64,000 bases of DNA from Caenorhabditis elegans (taxonomy: Eukaryota; Nematoda; Chromadorea; Rhabditida; Rhabditidae), in NCBI RefSeq assembly GCF_000002985.6, contig NC_003282.8:14570001-14634000 (forward strand), written 5' to 3'. Positions 1-9,274 of the stretch are shown here, one piece after another (positions within the stretch are counted from its first letter, which is position 1; each line of letters starts with the position of its first letter). A program made the translations under genes and the position numbers. Below the pieces are notes generated by a model. That model was given only the letters and a program-made list of their open reading frames with translations. It searched no databases and had not been told where the DNA came from.

Positions 1-254
1 ATTATGCTTCAGTATTTTGATTTATCATGAAAAATCTCAAGATTTCATTTTACCACTGTTTGTGAAAAAAAATTTCTTAATTATCCATTTTGAATTTCTT
101 AAGTCTCGTCTATTATGAATTTCGAAAATTATGATCCCCATTGTTTTTAGTGAAACATTGACTTAAACATTTTTATTTATTAGTTCGAAAAAAATATATA
201 GTTTCAATAAATTTTCAAAAATATGCAAATTATCTGAAGTGTCACTGAACTTTT

Positions 255-2633
255 TTAAAAGGGTCTCTTGACAACTACGAGCTTCTTCTGAATATCCAAC
301 AAATTGCCAATGACGTCATAGAGTGTGTGATAGGCGTTCACGATTTCATCGGTTAGTTTGTCACCAAAGCTTCGTTGAAGTACTACATCCACTCCTTCCA
401 GCATATTCTAAAAATGGTTTATTTGCCAATATTCAGTAAGCTTAAGCTTTTAAATCAACTGTAATTCAATAAAAAAAATCATTAAAAACAGCAAGCAAGT
501 TGAAAAGCAAACGAAACGGTCGCACTTTTTAACTTTGCAATAAAAGATTTTAATGAAAAAAAAATGTTACGGTTTCAATACTAAATTAATAAATTAAAAG
601 TAGTCGCCAAATTCAATTTTGCACGCACGAGGTTCAAAAATGTGTAAATATCTTCGAGAAAAAATTTATTTTTATGAACACTTATATTTACAAATCGTTA
701 CCTACTTGATAAGTTAGTTTTACAATAATCGAAATATCAATTTTCAGTCTCTTTGAAATAACATTTCTGAAACGGTAATTTAGTTTTCATAAATTTATCA
801 TGTTCTGAAAGTATCTTGACTTCAAGTGAATTGCGTTAATGTTGGTGTCTAGGTTTTTGTAAGTTTTTTGAACAATTTCATTATAACTATCACTATGTCT
901 GCATATATCAAAAATAGTAGAATTCATGCAGAAACTTTAAATTCATGGAAATTCAATAAAATAAATGAAATTGAATTTTCAAAATATGTTTTAAAAAATT
1001 TTCAGTTTCAGATTGAGCATGAAATCTGGGGAAATTTTGTGTTTTATTGACTAATTTGGTACTTCAACATATGTTCATTGGAAGTTGTTTTAAACAATTT
1101 AATTGCTTAAAGTTTTTAGAGTTTGTATTTTTCAGTCATAGTGATTAAAGGTTTCAAAACAGCATTCCACTAGAAATTTTATGAAAAATACTTTGTAGGT
1201 GAAACAGTTTGCCAAAAACATCAAATTTCAATTTTTTGTATTCAAGAAGGACACAAATTGTGGAATAAAGAATACAATTCTTGACGCGGGAATATATATT
1301 AAACAATTTAGGTCTGGTGAAGCATAATATGAACTATTTGAAACAATTTTTTAAAAAATTTCAGAAAGTGTTCACATTTTTTAAAACCAACCTAAGTTTT
1401 AATTTTTTGATTTAAAGAATAAATTGATATGCTCTGTAATAAGTAGCAATACTTTGTGTTTGTTATATCGACAAACTGAAACAGTTTTTTTTTTTCTAAA
1501 TTCATTTTAAATTTTTAAGAAACTATTTTCCCAATCCATTTTCAAAAAACCGATTTAACCCACCGTAATATGATACTTATTAATATTCCATTTAACATGA
1601 CTTCTGGCGATCCTTGCCATAAAATATGTCAGTTTTTCCTCGTCATCCATCACTTCCACAATTTCCTAAAGACGTATAATCTTTAGTATTTTGCCGGAAA
1701 TTCAAATTTGCCACCGCCACCGCCACTATACCTTTAAGCCGCTCATGTACACAGAGCAATGGTTGGCAAGCTCATTGGAAGCAAGTAGGGCCGAGTCTTG
1801 GAGAGTTCGAAATTGCGGCCAAATATTTTTGTAGTGTGGGAATTCGGAAAAATATCTGAAAAATTGATGGGTGGTTCTATTAATAAAATTGATGGTCGCA
1901 TCTTGGTGCAGCTGGAAAAATTATGTTTGCTGTTTCAATGTCAGTTTTTGAAAAATGGGTTTGGAAATTTGTTTTTACTCATTGCTGTGCAGATTCCTTG
2001 TGTATGCTATTTTTCAGAAAATTTGCTCAATAAAAGTTTATAATTCAGAGTTTGGCTGCAGCCGACGTTTTCCGGGTTACATTAAAAAACAATTGATGTC
2101 GTCTAGAAAACGAATACTTTAAAAACGGTCCAACATTTCTAGACTTATTGAAACAGAGTTTTCAATTATTTTTTAAAATTATTTTTTATTTTTCTCAAAT
2201 CAACTCACTTGGCAAACAAAACCAGCCCGTTCCTCTTATACTCTTTAAAAATAACTGGAAATGTTTCTGTGAATATATGCTTCTGCCGTTCTGTAATTCT
2301 ATCCATCTCCTGGCGCATTTTAATTTTGGCATCCGGGTTATTCAAGTCTGAAACTGAAGAAAAAAGTATGAATATTGAAAAGTTTGAAATTTTTTTTTGA
2401 AACCGACCGAAAAGTGGAGATTGAACTGCGGGAGATTGGGGTCCTGACGGAGGATTTCCTTTGAAAGCTGGAAATTCTTAAATTTTATCTGAAATGAACA
2501 AAAAATTTTATTATTTTTTTAAAAGTCTGTTTCACAAAGTGTTTAAATCTGTTGCATTTGTGCAAAAATTTAATCAAGTCAGACAAATGTGCTTCAAAAA
2601 TAATAAAAATAACTTACGACATGTGGCAGGCAT
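255..2633 (-). CDS. Globin, six exons (glb family)
   Basis: Heme-binding globin, probably for oxygen sensing or binding in the cytoplasm; the exact role is unknown. Six exons join in phase on the minus strand: 2633-2618, 2467-2408, 2347-2209, 1855-1732, 1665-1564 and 407-255, giving 197 residues. The fold is readable in order: helix A/B text ending FPVIFKEYKRNGLVLFAKYF, CD-corner WPQF, an E helix with the distal-type His in ELANHCSVYM, an F helix with the proximal-type His in ARSHVKW, and G/H helices around NMLEGVDVVLQRSFGDKL. Residues 6-25 form a Pro/Ser-rich N-terminal extension, common in nematode globins. The ATG lies 18 nt after a TATCTTCAG acceptor at 2652, which suits SL trans-splicing. 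Exon 2 uses a weak donor (GTCGGT), so that boundary is the least certain. Intron 5 is about 1.16 kb. TTTATT at about 168-181 may be the poly(A) signal. C. elegans has about thirty globins and I cannot say which this is. Confidence 0.85.
1141..1161 (-). ncRNA. Predicted 21U-RNA (in globin intron 5)
   Basis: Core 1200-1207 (-); TGCT puts the 5' U at +39. Same strand as the globin gene. Model: octamer, then T of a YRNT 37-40 nt after it; this applies to all 21U entries. Confidence 0.6.
1418..1438 (-). ncRNA. Predicted 21U-RNA (in globin intron 5)
   Basis: Core 1477-1484 (-); TATT, U at +39. Confidence 0.6.
2055..2080. repeat. Half-copy of short inverted-repeat element
   Basis: GCAGCCGACGTTTTCCGGGTT resembles one arm of the dispersed element described at 2982. 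It lies in intron 3 of the globin gene. Confidence 0.5.
2089..2109 (-). ncRNA. Predicted 21U-RNA (in globin intron 3)
   Basis: Core 2149-2156 (-); CGTT, U at +40 (alternative TATT at +36). Confidence 0.5.
2574..2594 (+). ncRNA. Predicted 21U-RNA, antisense in globin intron 1
   Basis: Core 2527-2534; TAAT, U at +40. A second exact core at 1930-1937 (+) in intron 3 has only off-register tetramers (+36, +42). Confidence 0.55.
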
Positions 2634-2981
2634 TTCTGCTCTCAGATCAGGCTGAAGATATCGGCGAAAAATTTTTGTTCCTGGTTAAATATATCAGTCA
2701 GAAAACCACAAAAATGATGATAAATGGTTCAACGACTTCTCATATATACAAATCGAAAAATCATGAGTTTTTGAGTGCCGGATGTACATATAGGCACACT
2801 AATGTGATGATGAGATAATATGAGACTTGACGGTGGATGTGTGCGTATTGGAAGAGGGATCGCTGTATCAAACGGCAAAGATCCACTACGTCACAGAGAA
2901 TTTCAGGCGATGTTTCAGATTCACACGTTATTTAATTTCTATCACTAATCTAGTCAAAAAAAATTTTGTTTTTGATGTTCG

Positions 2982-3065
2982 CAGCGCCCGACACTTTGTG
3001 GGCTCACCAAATTCTGTCACAGAGTTGTATGGTCACTAGCTAAACCCGGAGAATGTCGGGCGCTG
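2982..3065. repeat. Short inverted-repeat element (foldback, MITE-like)
   Basis: Arms CAGCGCCCGACACTTTGTGG and GGAGAATGTCGGGCGCTG are inverted copies around a 40-bp centre. This is the clearest member of a family with at least ten other full or half copies in the window. The shared arm core is close to AGCGCCCGACATTT-GCGGGTT. Too short to code for anything; no target-site duplication was evident. Confidence 0.75.
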
Positions 3066-3461
3066 TAAAAAACGTTGAAACTTCCTAAAATGTCTTGCGA
3101 AGGGAAATTTCATCCTCACATAAAGTCCCCTGTGATGATAAAATCCAGCAAGTTTAAAAAAAAAACTTGAACATCATACAAAAAATTGGGCGACAAAAAA
3201 ACCTGTGACCAATCAGTTATGTGCAAAAGGCGTGGCCAAAATTGGTGATTGGTCAGCATTTACTTGTACCGACCAATCCCCGGAGTTGGCCACGCCTCCA
3301 GCTTACCGCTGATTGGTTCAGAATTATCTAATGTGTAACTGGATGCAGTAGTGTTCTTTTTTAATTGCTGCGTTTCGAGTTTCATTTCACAGTTTGAAGG
3401 CATTTTTTATGTAGCCTGTTTCACATTGCTCATATAGAAATATAATTTTTGACACCAGTAG

Positions 3462-3482
3462 TCTTCGAATCCATGCAAAGCT
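3462..3482 (+). ncRNA. Predicted 21U-RNA
   Basis: Core 3416-3423; TAGT, U at +39, just downstream of the 3547 gene on the opposite strand. Confidence 0.6.
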
Positions 3483-3546
3483 AAAACTGGTAAAAAATCA
3501 CACAAAAAAAAATTTCATTCATCAATTTCAAATCACTAAATCCACA

Positions 3547-4339
3547 TCAATCATCCTTGAATTTTTCAATATTAAAAACCATCGGAACCATCTCCCCATT
3601 TGTCCATTTCTCATATTGACGAACAAGATTCCGGATTATCTTCACTGCCACGTTGATATTCTTCACAGAATCTCGAGTACAAACGTTCCTGGCTACTAAC
3701 TCCTTTCGAAGACAATCAGTGAATTTTGTCATTTTTCTGACAATTCTGCTAACATCCACCAATGTATTATATGTCATCCGTGCTTGTCTGTAGCAGAAAC
3801 GGAAAGTTGGAGCAATCTGGAAATAACATTTCAAATTTCGAAAATAATTTTTTTTTCACTGTTTCAAAAAAGTTTTAAAACAAATTTTCAAAAACAATCT
3901 CGCGAACTCACATTCTTGAGACAATCTAAATTACTTTCTTGATACAAAATGTTTCCCATATTAGTCAGAGAATCCAGGAAAAATCGATAATGACGTGAAG
4001 CATCACACGTGACATTTGAACCAATACACGAGGAGGCCGTTTTGGTGAATTCCACGAACTTCTTCATAAACTTCGGATTATGGATCTCACGGCCAGTTAC
4101 ATCGGACAGCGAGTGGATGTATTCCTGGAAAACAGAATTCGTTGGAGTAATCTAGCAGCTGACAAGCTACGAGTTGTCCTCGACAGTGACCAGTATCAAT
4201 GTCGGCCGCTCTATCTTACCTTGTGAGGCTGCGCACAACTTTCCAAATCCAACTTTTCTTGGGCACAAATTCCTCGATCACCAGCCACCGTGGACAATAC
4301 GGCAAAGAGAATTATCAGTGATATGGAACAATTGAACAT
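3547..4339 (-). CDS. Secreted T20D4.11-like (DUF19) protein
   Basis: Small secreted disulfide-rich nematode protein of unknown function. Exons 4339-4220, 4124-3912 and 3816-3547 join in phase 0 to 200 residues. Residues 1-20 are a signal peptide (MFNCSISLIILFAVLSTVAG). The mature part has eight cysteines at 25, 35, 73, 80, 108, 119, 146 and 157, the spacing typical of the domain and matched almost exactly by the neighbouring gene at 4825. One possible N-glycosylation site (NVT) lies in exon 2. The gene diverges from the 4825 gene; the 485 bp between the two ATGs must hold both promoters. Intron 2 carries an exact CTGTTTCA on the opposite strand (3859-3866) with no usable YRNT. The family assignment rests on cysteine pattern and architecture, not on a search. 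Confidence 0.85.
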
Positions 4340-4824
4340 CGTTTGTAATTCGCTTTTGCGAGAAATGAATGATGTTCGAAATCTGGTTTAATAAAGTGTG
4401 GTGGAATTTGTTTTTAAACTCACGTTTTTCGTTATTCACTTTTTTGTTTTCGTGCCCACACGCTTTTTGGTCTTTTGCAAATTATCTTCGGTTTTTATGT
4501 TTTTAAAAAATATTTTTTTGAAACACAAAAAAAGCAGAAAGCAACAAATTTATTCCAATCATTTAAATTCATTTTTTGAGCTTTTATATTTATTTTCAAC
4601 AACTTACTGTCTTCAGGCAAAGTCTACGAAAAAAAATCTTGAAGCTGTCTATATTTCTGATTCAGATTATTTTCCATGAATCAACTAAAAAACGATTTTT
4701 GATTGATTCCTGCCAAAATCCAATTTTCGTTCGAAAACTTTCGTATAATGTTTTCAATTGATTCATATACTTTTATCAACATTTGACTACTATAAAAGCC
4801 TTGTAAAATGCACATTTCAAAAAA

Positions 4825-6540
4825 ATGTTCAAGTCTTTGGTGTTCTCAGCTCTTCTGGCGTACGCCGTTGCTGCTCCCATGTCTTCTATGACCACTGCCA
4901 TTGACAGGATCGACCAAATTTTCCAAGCCGAAGATAGTACACCAGCTTGTAATGCCGAGACGAGAAGATTCAACGCTTGTTTTAAGGATATTAATGAGGT
5001 GAGATATTTATTAGTTGAAAAATATTGGGGGCGGCTAGTGGCTAGCGGACTATATATATATATATGTTCATTTATTGAGAAGAAAAAAAATCAATAAATA
5101 TTATATATATGAAGAGTAGGATATATTTTTGCAGTACTTTTTGAGAGTACCATCGGAGTGGTTTTTCAAGAAGAGTTGATAGGGAAGAAGAGGGTTTGGG
5201 GGAATATACGGCAGAACCGTATTCGATGAGGGGGAGAATGCAGGTCTTGAATAAATTACAATAGAATTCAGGACATAAGGATTTAAATGATTTCAATAAT
5301 TGCTTGCAACGTAAAAGGGCTAGAGAAACGATCTTCTTAATGTGGGTTTTGAAGGTAAGTTTAGAATCAGTAAGGATTCCCAAATCACGGGCTATATTTG
5401 ATGGGGATATAGGCAAATTATTGATTTTGTAAACAGTTTTAGGGTTTTTTTTACCGAGATGAAGAAGACAGGTCTTTGAGTGGGCAAGTGGGAGCTTATT
5501 ATTTTCAGACCAGGCTGTAATGAGATCAATTGTTGTTTGAATGAGGGGAGGGGAATGTGAGTAAACCTTGAGATCATCTGCAAATGCAGAGCAGGAGATG
5601 GTTGGGGGCAGGCTCAACAGTAGAGAATTTATGAAAATGAGAAAAAGGAAAGGCCCAGATACACTTCCCTGGGGAACACCAGAGGGGATGGGATGAATGT
5701 TGGGGTCAATGTGATTGTTAACTTTTACTGAAAATGTTCGGGACGATAAGAAATCGTGGAACCAATTACAAAACAATGGGTTTATGCCAAAATCAAAATG
5801 GACTAGCTGAAAATTAATTGTTCAAGTACTTCTGGGCATGTTGAAACAGATTTTTTTTCAATTTTTTTTTCTGAAAAAAATTTTGCAAATTATATTTCCA
5901 GAAATCCCGTCTCGAAATGTTCCAAGATGTTACCAAATTCCCATCAAAATCCGAAGTACTTGAGTCAGTCGCAGATATCCGTAAGGCATTGAAGTGTGCA
6001 GGAGAACCAGTGTGCAGCAAGCAGAAGTTGACAAAATACGCAAGTGAATTGGTGATATATGCTGGGGAGAAGATCTACGGAGAAGGATTCGGATGTGTGA
6101 ATCAGGTAGGTTATATTAATTGATGTTTCTTAGCATCCGACACCTCGCGGGTCTCCAATTTTAAGATGAACGGCGGAACCCGCAAAGTGTCGGCAAGCAA
6201 ACTAGAATTGTTTTGCAAAAAAACCCTTCTCAAATTCCAGAATGATATGGTCCGTTTCTACACTGCTTGTGTGCTTTCTGAAGTTCCAATGGATCAACTT
6301 CAAGGCTTTACCTTCAAAACAGTGCTTCAATACGCGAAACCAGTCACAAGTTGCTTCGCTAAACATCAAGAATGTGAAGAGTCGGAGAAAGCAGAGTTTT
6401 ACAAGGGAATGATGGCTTCAGTTGAACTTGTGGATATATTTGTACCAATTTTGGAGGCAGTTCATTCAGGAAACTTGGAGTTCATCCATACTTTTGATAA
6501 GAAGTTCAATCCAAAAGATTTGGATAATTTGAAACAGTGA
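4825..6540 (+). CDS. Secreted T20D4.11-like (DUF19) protein with LINE in intron 1
   Basis: Secreted eight-cysteine protein, paralogous to its divergent neighbour. Exons 4825-4998, 5902-6105 and 6241-6540 join in phase 0 to 225 residues. The signal peptide is residues 1-17 (MFKSLVFSALLAYAVAA). Cysteines are at 42, 52, 90, 96, 123, 136, 164 and 171; the spacings 10, 38, 6, 27, 13, 28, 7 compare with 10, 38, 7, 28, 11, 27, 11 in the minus-strand partner. Both genes have introns at equivalent places, so they share an ancestor. Intron 1 (4999-5901) is enlarged by an antisense LINE fragment, and intron 2 (6106-6240) holds a short inverted repeat. AATAAA at 6561-6566, 21 nt past the stop, is a good poly(A) signal. 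Function unknown. Confidence 0.87.
5060..5785 (-). mobile_element. 5'-truncated non-LTR retrotransposon (LINE) fragment
   Basis: The minus strand from about 5776 to 5072 is open and encodes the C-terminal half of a LINE reverse transcriptase: GVPQGSVSGPFLFLIFINSL (palm motif) and then AFADDLKVYS with the catalytic ADD, followed by thumb and C-terminal text ending near LRWYSQKVLQKY. It looks jockey/CR1-like rather than RTE-like, from the motif form only. The endonuclease and N-terminal RT parts are missing, as expected for 5' truncation. The 3' end runs into an AT-rich tract with TATATA repeats near 5052-5065. It sits antisense in intron 1 of the 4825 gene. The open frame implies a fairly recent insertion. 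I could not define a target-site duplication. Confidence 0.8.
5782..5802 (-). ncRNA. Predicted 21U-RNA, antisense in DUF19 intron 1
   Basis: Core 5842-5849 (-); TAGT, U at +40. The RNA would touch the edge of the LINE fragment. Confidence 0.5.
6132..6196. repeat. Short inverted-repeat element
   Basis: Arms AGCATCCGACACCTCGCGGG and AACCCGCAAAGTGTCGG in intron 2 of the 4825 DUF19 gene; same family as 2982-3065. Confidence 0.7.
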
Positions 6541-6622
6541 TTTTGATGTTTTTGGGTTTTAATAAATGATTTTGAGCAACACTTCATTATTCTTTCTATT
6601 AAAAGAAAATAAAAAAGTAAAT

Positions 6623-6693
6623 GCGTTCGGGGGGAATCGAACCCCCGTCGAATGCTTGGAAGGCATCCATGCTGACCATTACACCACGAACGC
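6623..6693 (-). tRNA. tRNA-Gly (anticodon TCC)
   Basis: On the minus strand a 71-nt cloverleaf begins GCGTTCGTGG and ends CCCGAACGC, with a seven-base acceptor stem. The anticodon loop CTTCCAA carries TCC, reading GGA glycine codons. The B box GGTTCGATTCC in the T arm is intact. There is no intron. It lies 83 bp past the stop of the 4825 gene, pointing towards it. Confidence 0.95.
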
Positions 6694-6802
6694 GCTGTTT
6701 AAAGCGGGGTGAAGCGACCGACATATGGCGAGACAAGATAATTTGAGAAGAAAGAGAGGAAAAGCGCTTGCGGCAGTGTACAGGTTCTGAGCGTAGAAAT
6801 TA

Positions 6803-6818
6803 GGGGGGGGGGGGGGGG
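6803..6818. repeat. Poly-G tract (16 G)
   Basis: An uninterrupted run of G in intergenic DNA between tRNA-Gly and the decayed DUF19 copy. Such tracts can form G-quadruplexes and, in C. elegans, are deleted when the DOG-1/FANCJ helicase is lost. Confidence 0.9.
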
Positions 6819-6907
6819 AATGCTAAAGTGTCTGCTGACTGCTAAAAATTTTATTTTCAACACGTTTGTTTTGCTGTTAAAATTTTGAAAATGTGTTTCT
6901 AAAATTG

Positions 6908-6928
6908 AAATCAAATGCAAACAACCCA
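6908..6928 (-). ncRNA. Predicted 21U-RNA
   Basis: Core 6966-6973 (-); TGTT, U at +38. Confidence 0.6.
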
Positions 6929-7054
6929 ACAAAAAATGCTAATACATTGGGCTTTATGTTCAACATGAAACAGTGTATACATTTATTGTAAAAAGTATTC
7001 AGATTAAAAGGAATTTGAATCAATTTCATAATTGTCGAGCTCAATTGTCAATTG

Positions 7055-7273
7055 ATGCAACAGACATGGTTCCAACTTTCCAAGATATGTGTCTAGAATC
7101 CAACGTTGATTGAACAAAACTGACTGATAAATTCTGGAACTATTGCAATTTAAGAATCCAGAAATCCATTATCGATTTGTATTCCACTTGACATTGCTCG
7201 AGAGTGACAATTGGTGGAGGGGTACCCCATTGCCGGTGACCAGTGGCAACAGGAGAAGAGCGTAGAAAATCAT
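7055..7273 (-). pseudogene. Decayed DUF19 copy (tandem duplicate of the 8014-8700 gene)
   Basis: The minus strand from 7273 starts like the 8700 gene (MIFYALLLLPLVTGNGVP) and continues with sequence matching its exon 2 (NCNSSRIYQSVLFNQRW). The intron and the first part of exon 2 are gone; the junction lies at a shared GGATT, consistent with a deletion between short direct repeats. Similarity fades near 7055, so the C-terminal half is missing. Upstream similarity to the 8700 gene continues to about 7470, so a segment of over 1 kb was duplicated in tandem. Not a functional gene as it stands. Confidence 0.75.
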
Positions 7274-7340
7274 GAGTTCTAAATAATATTTCTCCTGTTT
7301 CAGAGAGTTGTTATATAAGGCTGGCGAACAATTGAGTTGA

Positions 7341-7361
7341 TATGATATCACGATGTATTTT
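7341..7361 (+). ncRNA. Predicted 21U-RNA in the leader of the decayed DUF19 copy
   Basis: Core 7295-7302; TGAT, U at +39. It matches the locus at 8716/8763 and was duplicated with it. Confidence 0.6.
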
Positions 7362-8013
7362 ATATCTGACTCATTTTTCCTGGAAAACGAATTCTTTCAG
7401 TCGAACAATTATTCGTTCAGAACAATTTTGGTTGTTCCAAGTGTCAAATTAAAAGTCTGAGCATTTTTTCAGTCAAGTGTTCACACGGAATGTTAATTTC
7501 ATTGATTTTTTTAATTTTTGAACTTCATAGTCTGTAGTCCTGATCCCACACACTAAATTTGTGGTGACATCAAAAATTGACGAGGAATTCAAATTTTCTA
7601 AATACACACACACACCTTGTCAGAAATGTTCTCAACTGATGCAAATTTCAGAGAATTGGTTTTTATTTTTAAACGTAAATATTTAACAACAACTTGAAAC
7701 GGTTGGCAATTGTTCTCATTTTTTTTCTTTTTTTTTGTGCGGCAAATTTACCGAATTCGAGATTTGCCGCACACCCCTGATCAGCCATATTATGTTCCAT
7801 TTACCACGAATCATCATTCCGGAATGTTTTAAAGTAAAATATGGTAACGTTCTTCTTTTATTGAGCATGTTTTCATTTCACACAATGTTTAAACATACTT
7901 AAAAAACAAATCATTGACAGGAAAACATTTATTTAAATGAAATAATTCTAGTTTTCATTTAACTGTCTGAAAGGGGATGTAATGCTCTCATATCAATTCC
8001 ATAGTTTTCGAAT

Positions 8014-8700
8014 TCAATTTTCGCTTGATACCCCCATCATACAACCGGTGCGCAATGCAAATATAAAACGTTTGAATAGATTTACATCACTGTTTTTACA
8101 AGTCGGTTGACTCTTCATTTTCTCAATCAAACATGGATATTCGGCAGGATTTACCACACATTCAACCGCATCAAAGTATTGCAGTTCTTCAAGACAAGAT
8201 TGGACCATCATATGGAAAACGTTATCTCCAAGACATGGCCACAGCTTCCCAATATAGGTTTCTAGAATCCAACGTTGATTGGACAAATATGCTTGACGAA
8301 TTCTGGAACTATTGCACAATAGAAATCCAGAACAATCCAGGACATTGAGTCATCGATTAGATCAAGGTTTTCTGATTTTCGAAGCAGCGGACTATCATCG
8401 ACATAGCTGTACACATTATAGGTCTGAAAAGCACCACATTAAAAATGAGTTCAATTCCTTTGTTTAGAAGCCCCGGACATTTACCGGGTTTGCAAAGTAA
8501 CTTGTAGTTCTATGGTGAGAGACGGAACCCGCTAAATGTCGGGCGCTTTGGAAAGTTTTGAAAAAATTTCTTACCCTAACACAATCCATTATCGATTTGT
8601 ATTCGACTATACATTGATCTTTTGTAACAAACAATTGGCGATGGGGTACCCCCCATTGTCCGGAGACCAATGGCAACAGGAGAAAAGCGTAGAAAATCAT
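8014..8700 (-). pseudogene. Secreted DUF19 protein gene with one frame break
   Basis: Exon 1 (8700-8575) encodes a signal peptide (MIFYAFLLLPLVSG) and the first cysteine pair (QC...DC). It joins in phase to exon 2 starting at 8423 after GCTTTTCAG. That frame runs through TYNVYSYVDDSPLLRKSENL and beyond but ends at a TAG. From about 8340 down to 8014 a second frame carries the rest of the domain: DCSGFLLCNSSRIRQAYLSN, then PC, SC and a PC/TC pair at the expected spacings, with a normal stop at 8014. The two frames overlap at about 8325-8350, so one small insertion or deletion separates them, or there is a splice I did not find. Intron 1 holds a short inverted repeat (8468-8547). Likely a recently inactivated gene; a sequence error is also possible. 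Confidence 0.65.
8468..8547. repeat. Short inverted-repeat element
   Basis: Arms AGCCCCGGACATTTACCGGG and AACCCGCTAAATGTCGGGCG in the intron of the broken DUF19 gene; same family. Confidence 0.7.
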
Positions 8701-8762
8701 GAAAACTAATTTTTTCTGTTTCAAGTAGGGCTTATATATTGATGTCACGTTTTCAGGTTCAA

Positions 8763-8783
8763 TATAACATCTGACTCAGTTCT
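8763..8783 (+). ncRNA. Predicted 21U-RNA in the leader of the broken DUF19 gene
   Basis: Core 8716-8723; CAAT, U at +40. Another core at 8838-8845 (+) has its nearest YRNT at +41. Confidence 0.6.
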
Positions 8784-9274
8784 CATAGAAAACGGTTTCT
8801 TTAAATGAAAAATGTATATTTTTTTAAACAATTATTGCTGTTTCAGTTGTCAAACGAAAACTCTGTACATTTTCCGTATCTCCGCTATCAGTTCAAATGA
8901 AGTCATTCGATTTTCCATATTCAATATTCGATTTGTGATATTCTTTATTCATTCAGAAAATTTAATTTCATAGTCTGCACTCTGTTGAAACATGGTTATT
9001 TTATTCACCACAATAATGACGTCACACATGAACTTCCTTTGTGCGTATACAATGTAGATCAATGTCGAATGAGAAATTATAAATTTAAATCAATTTTCAG
9101 ATATTTTAATTTTCCCTAGCGTTTCAAATTATAATTTCCATTACTGTCGACACAGAAGTTATGAACAACTTGAAACGGCTGTTGACTTTCCCAGATTGGA
9201 CATTTTTTTATCACGTACTAAATCAAAAAAAAATTTCACATACAATCAATAATTTATCCGAATAAATTCAAAAT

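Noticed and set aside
868-1050. Plus-strand frame in globin intron 5
   Set aside because: Lies in an intron of the opposite-strand globin gene; A/T-rich, no motif.
2552-3039. Two plus-strand frames beside the globin start
   Set aside because: They overlap the globin first exon and an inverted-repeat element; no coding signal.
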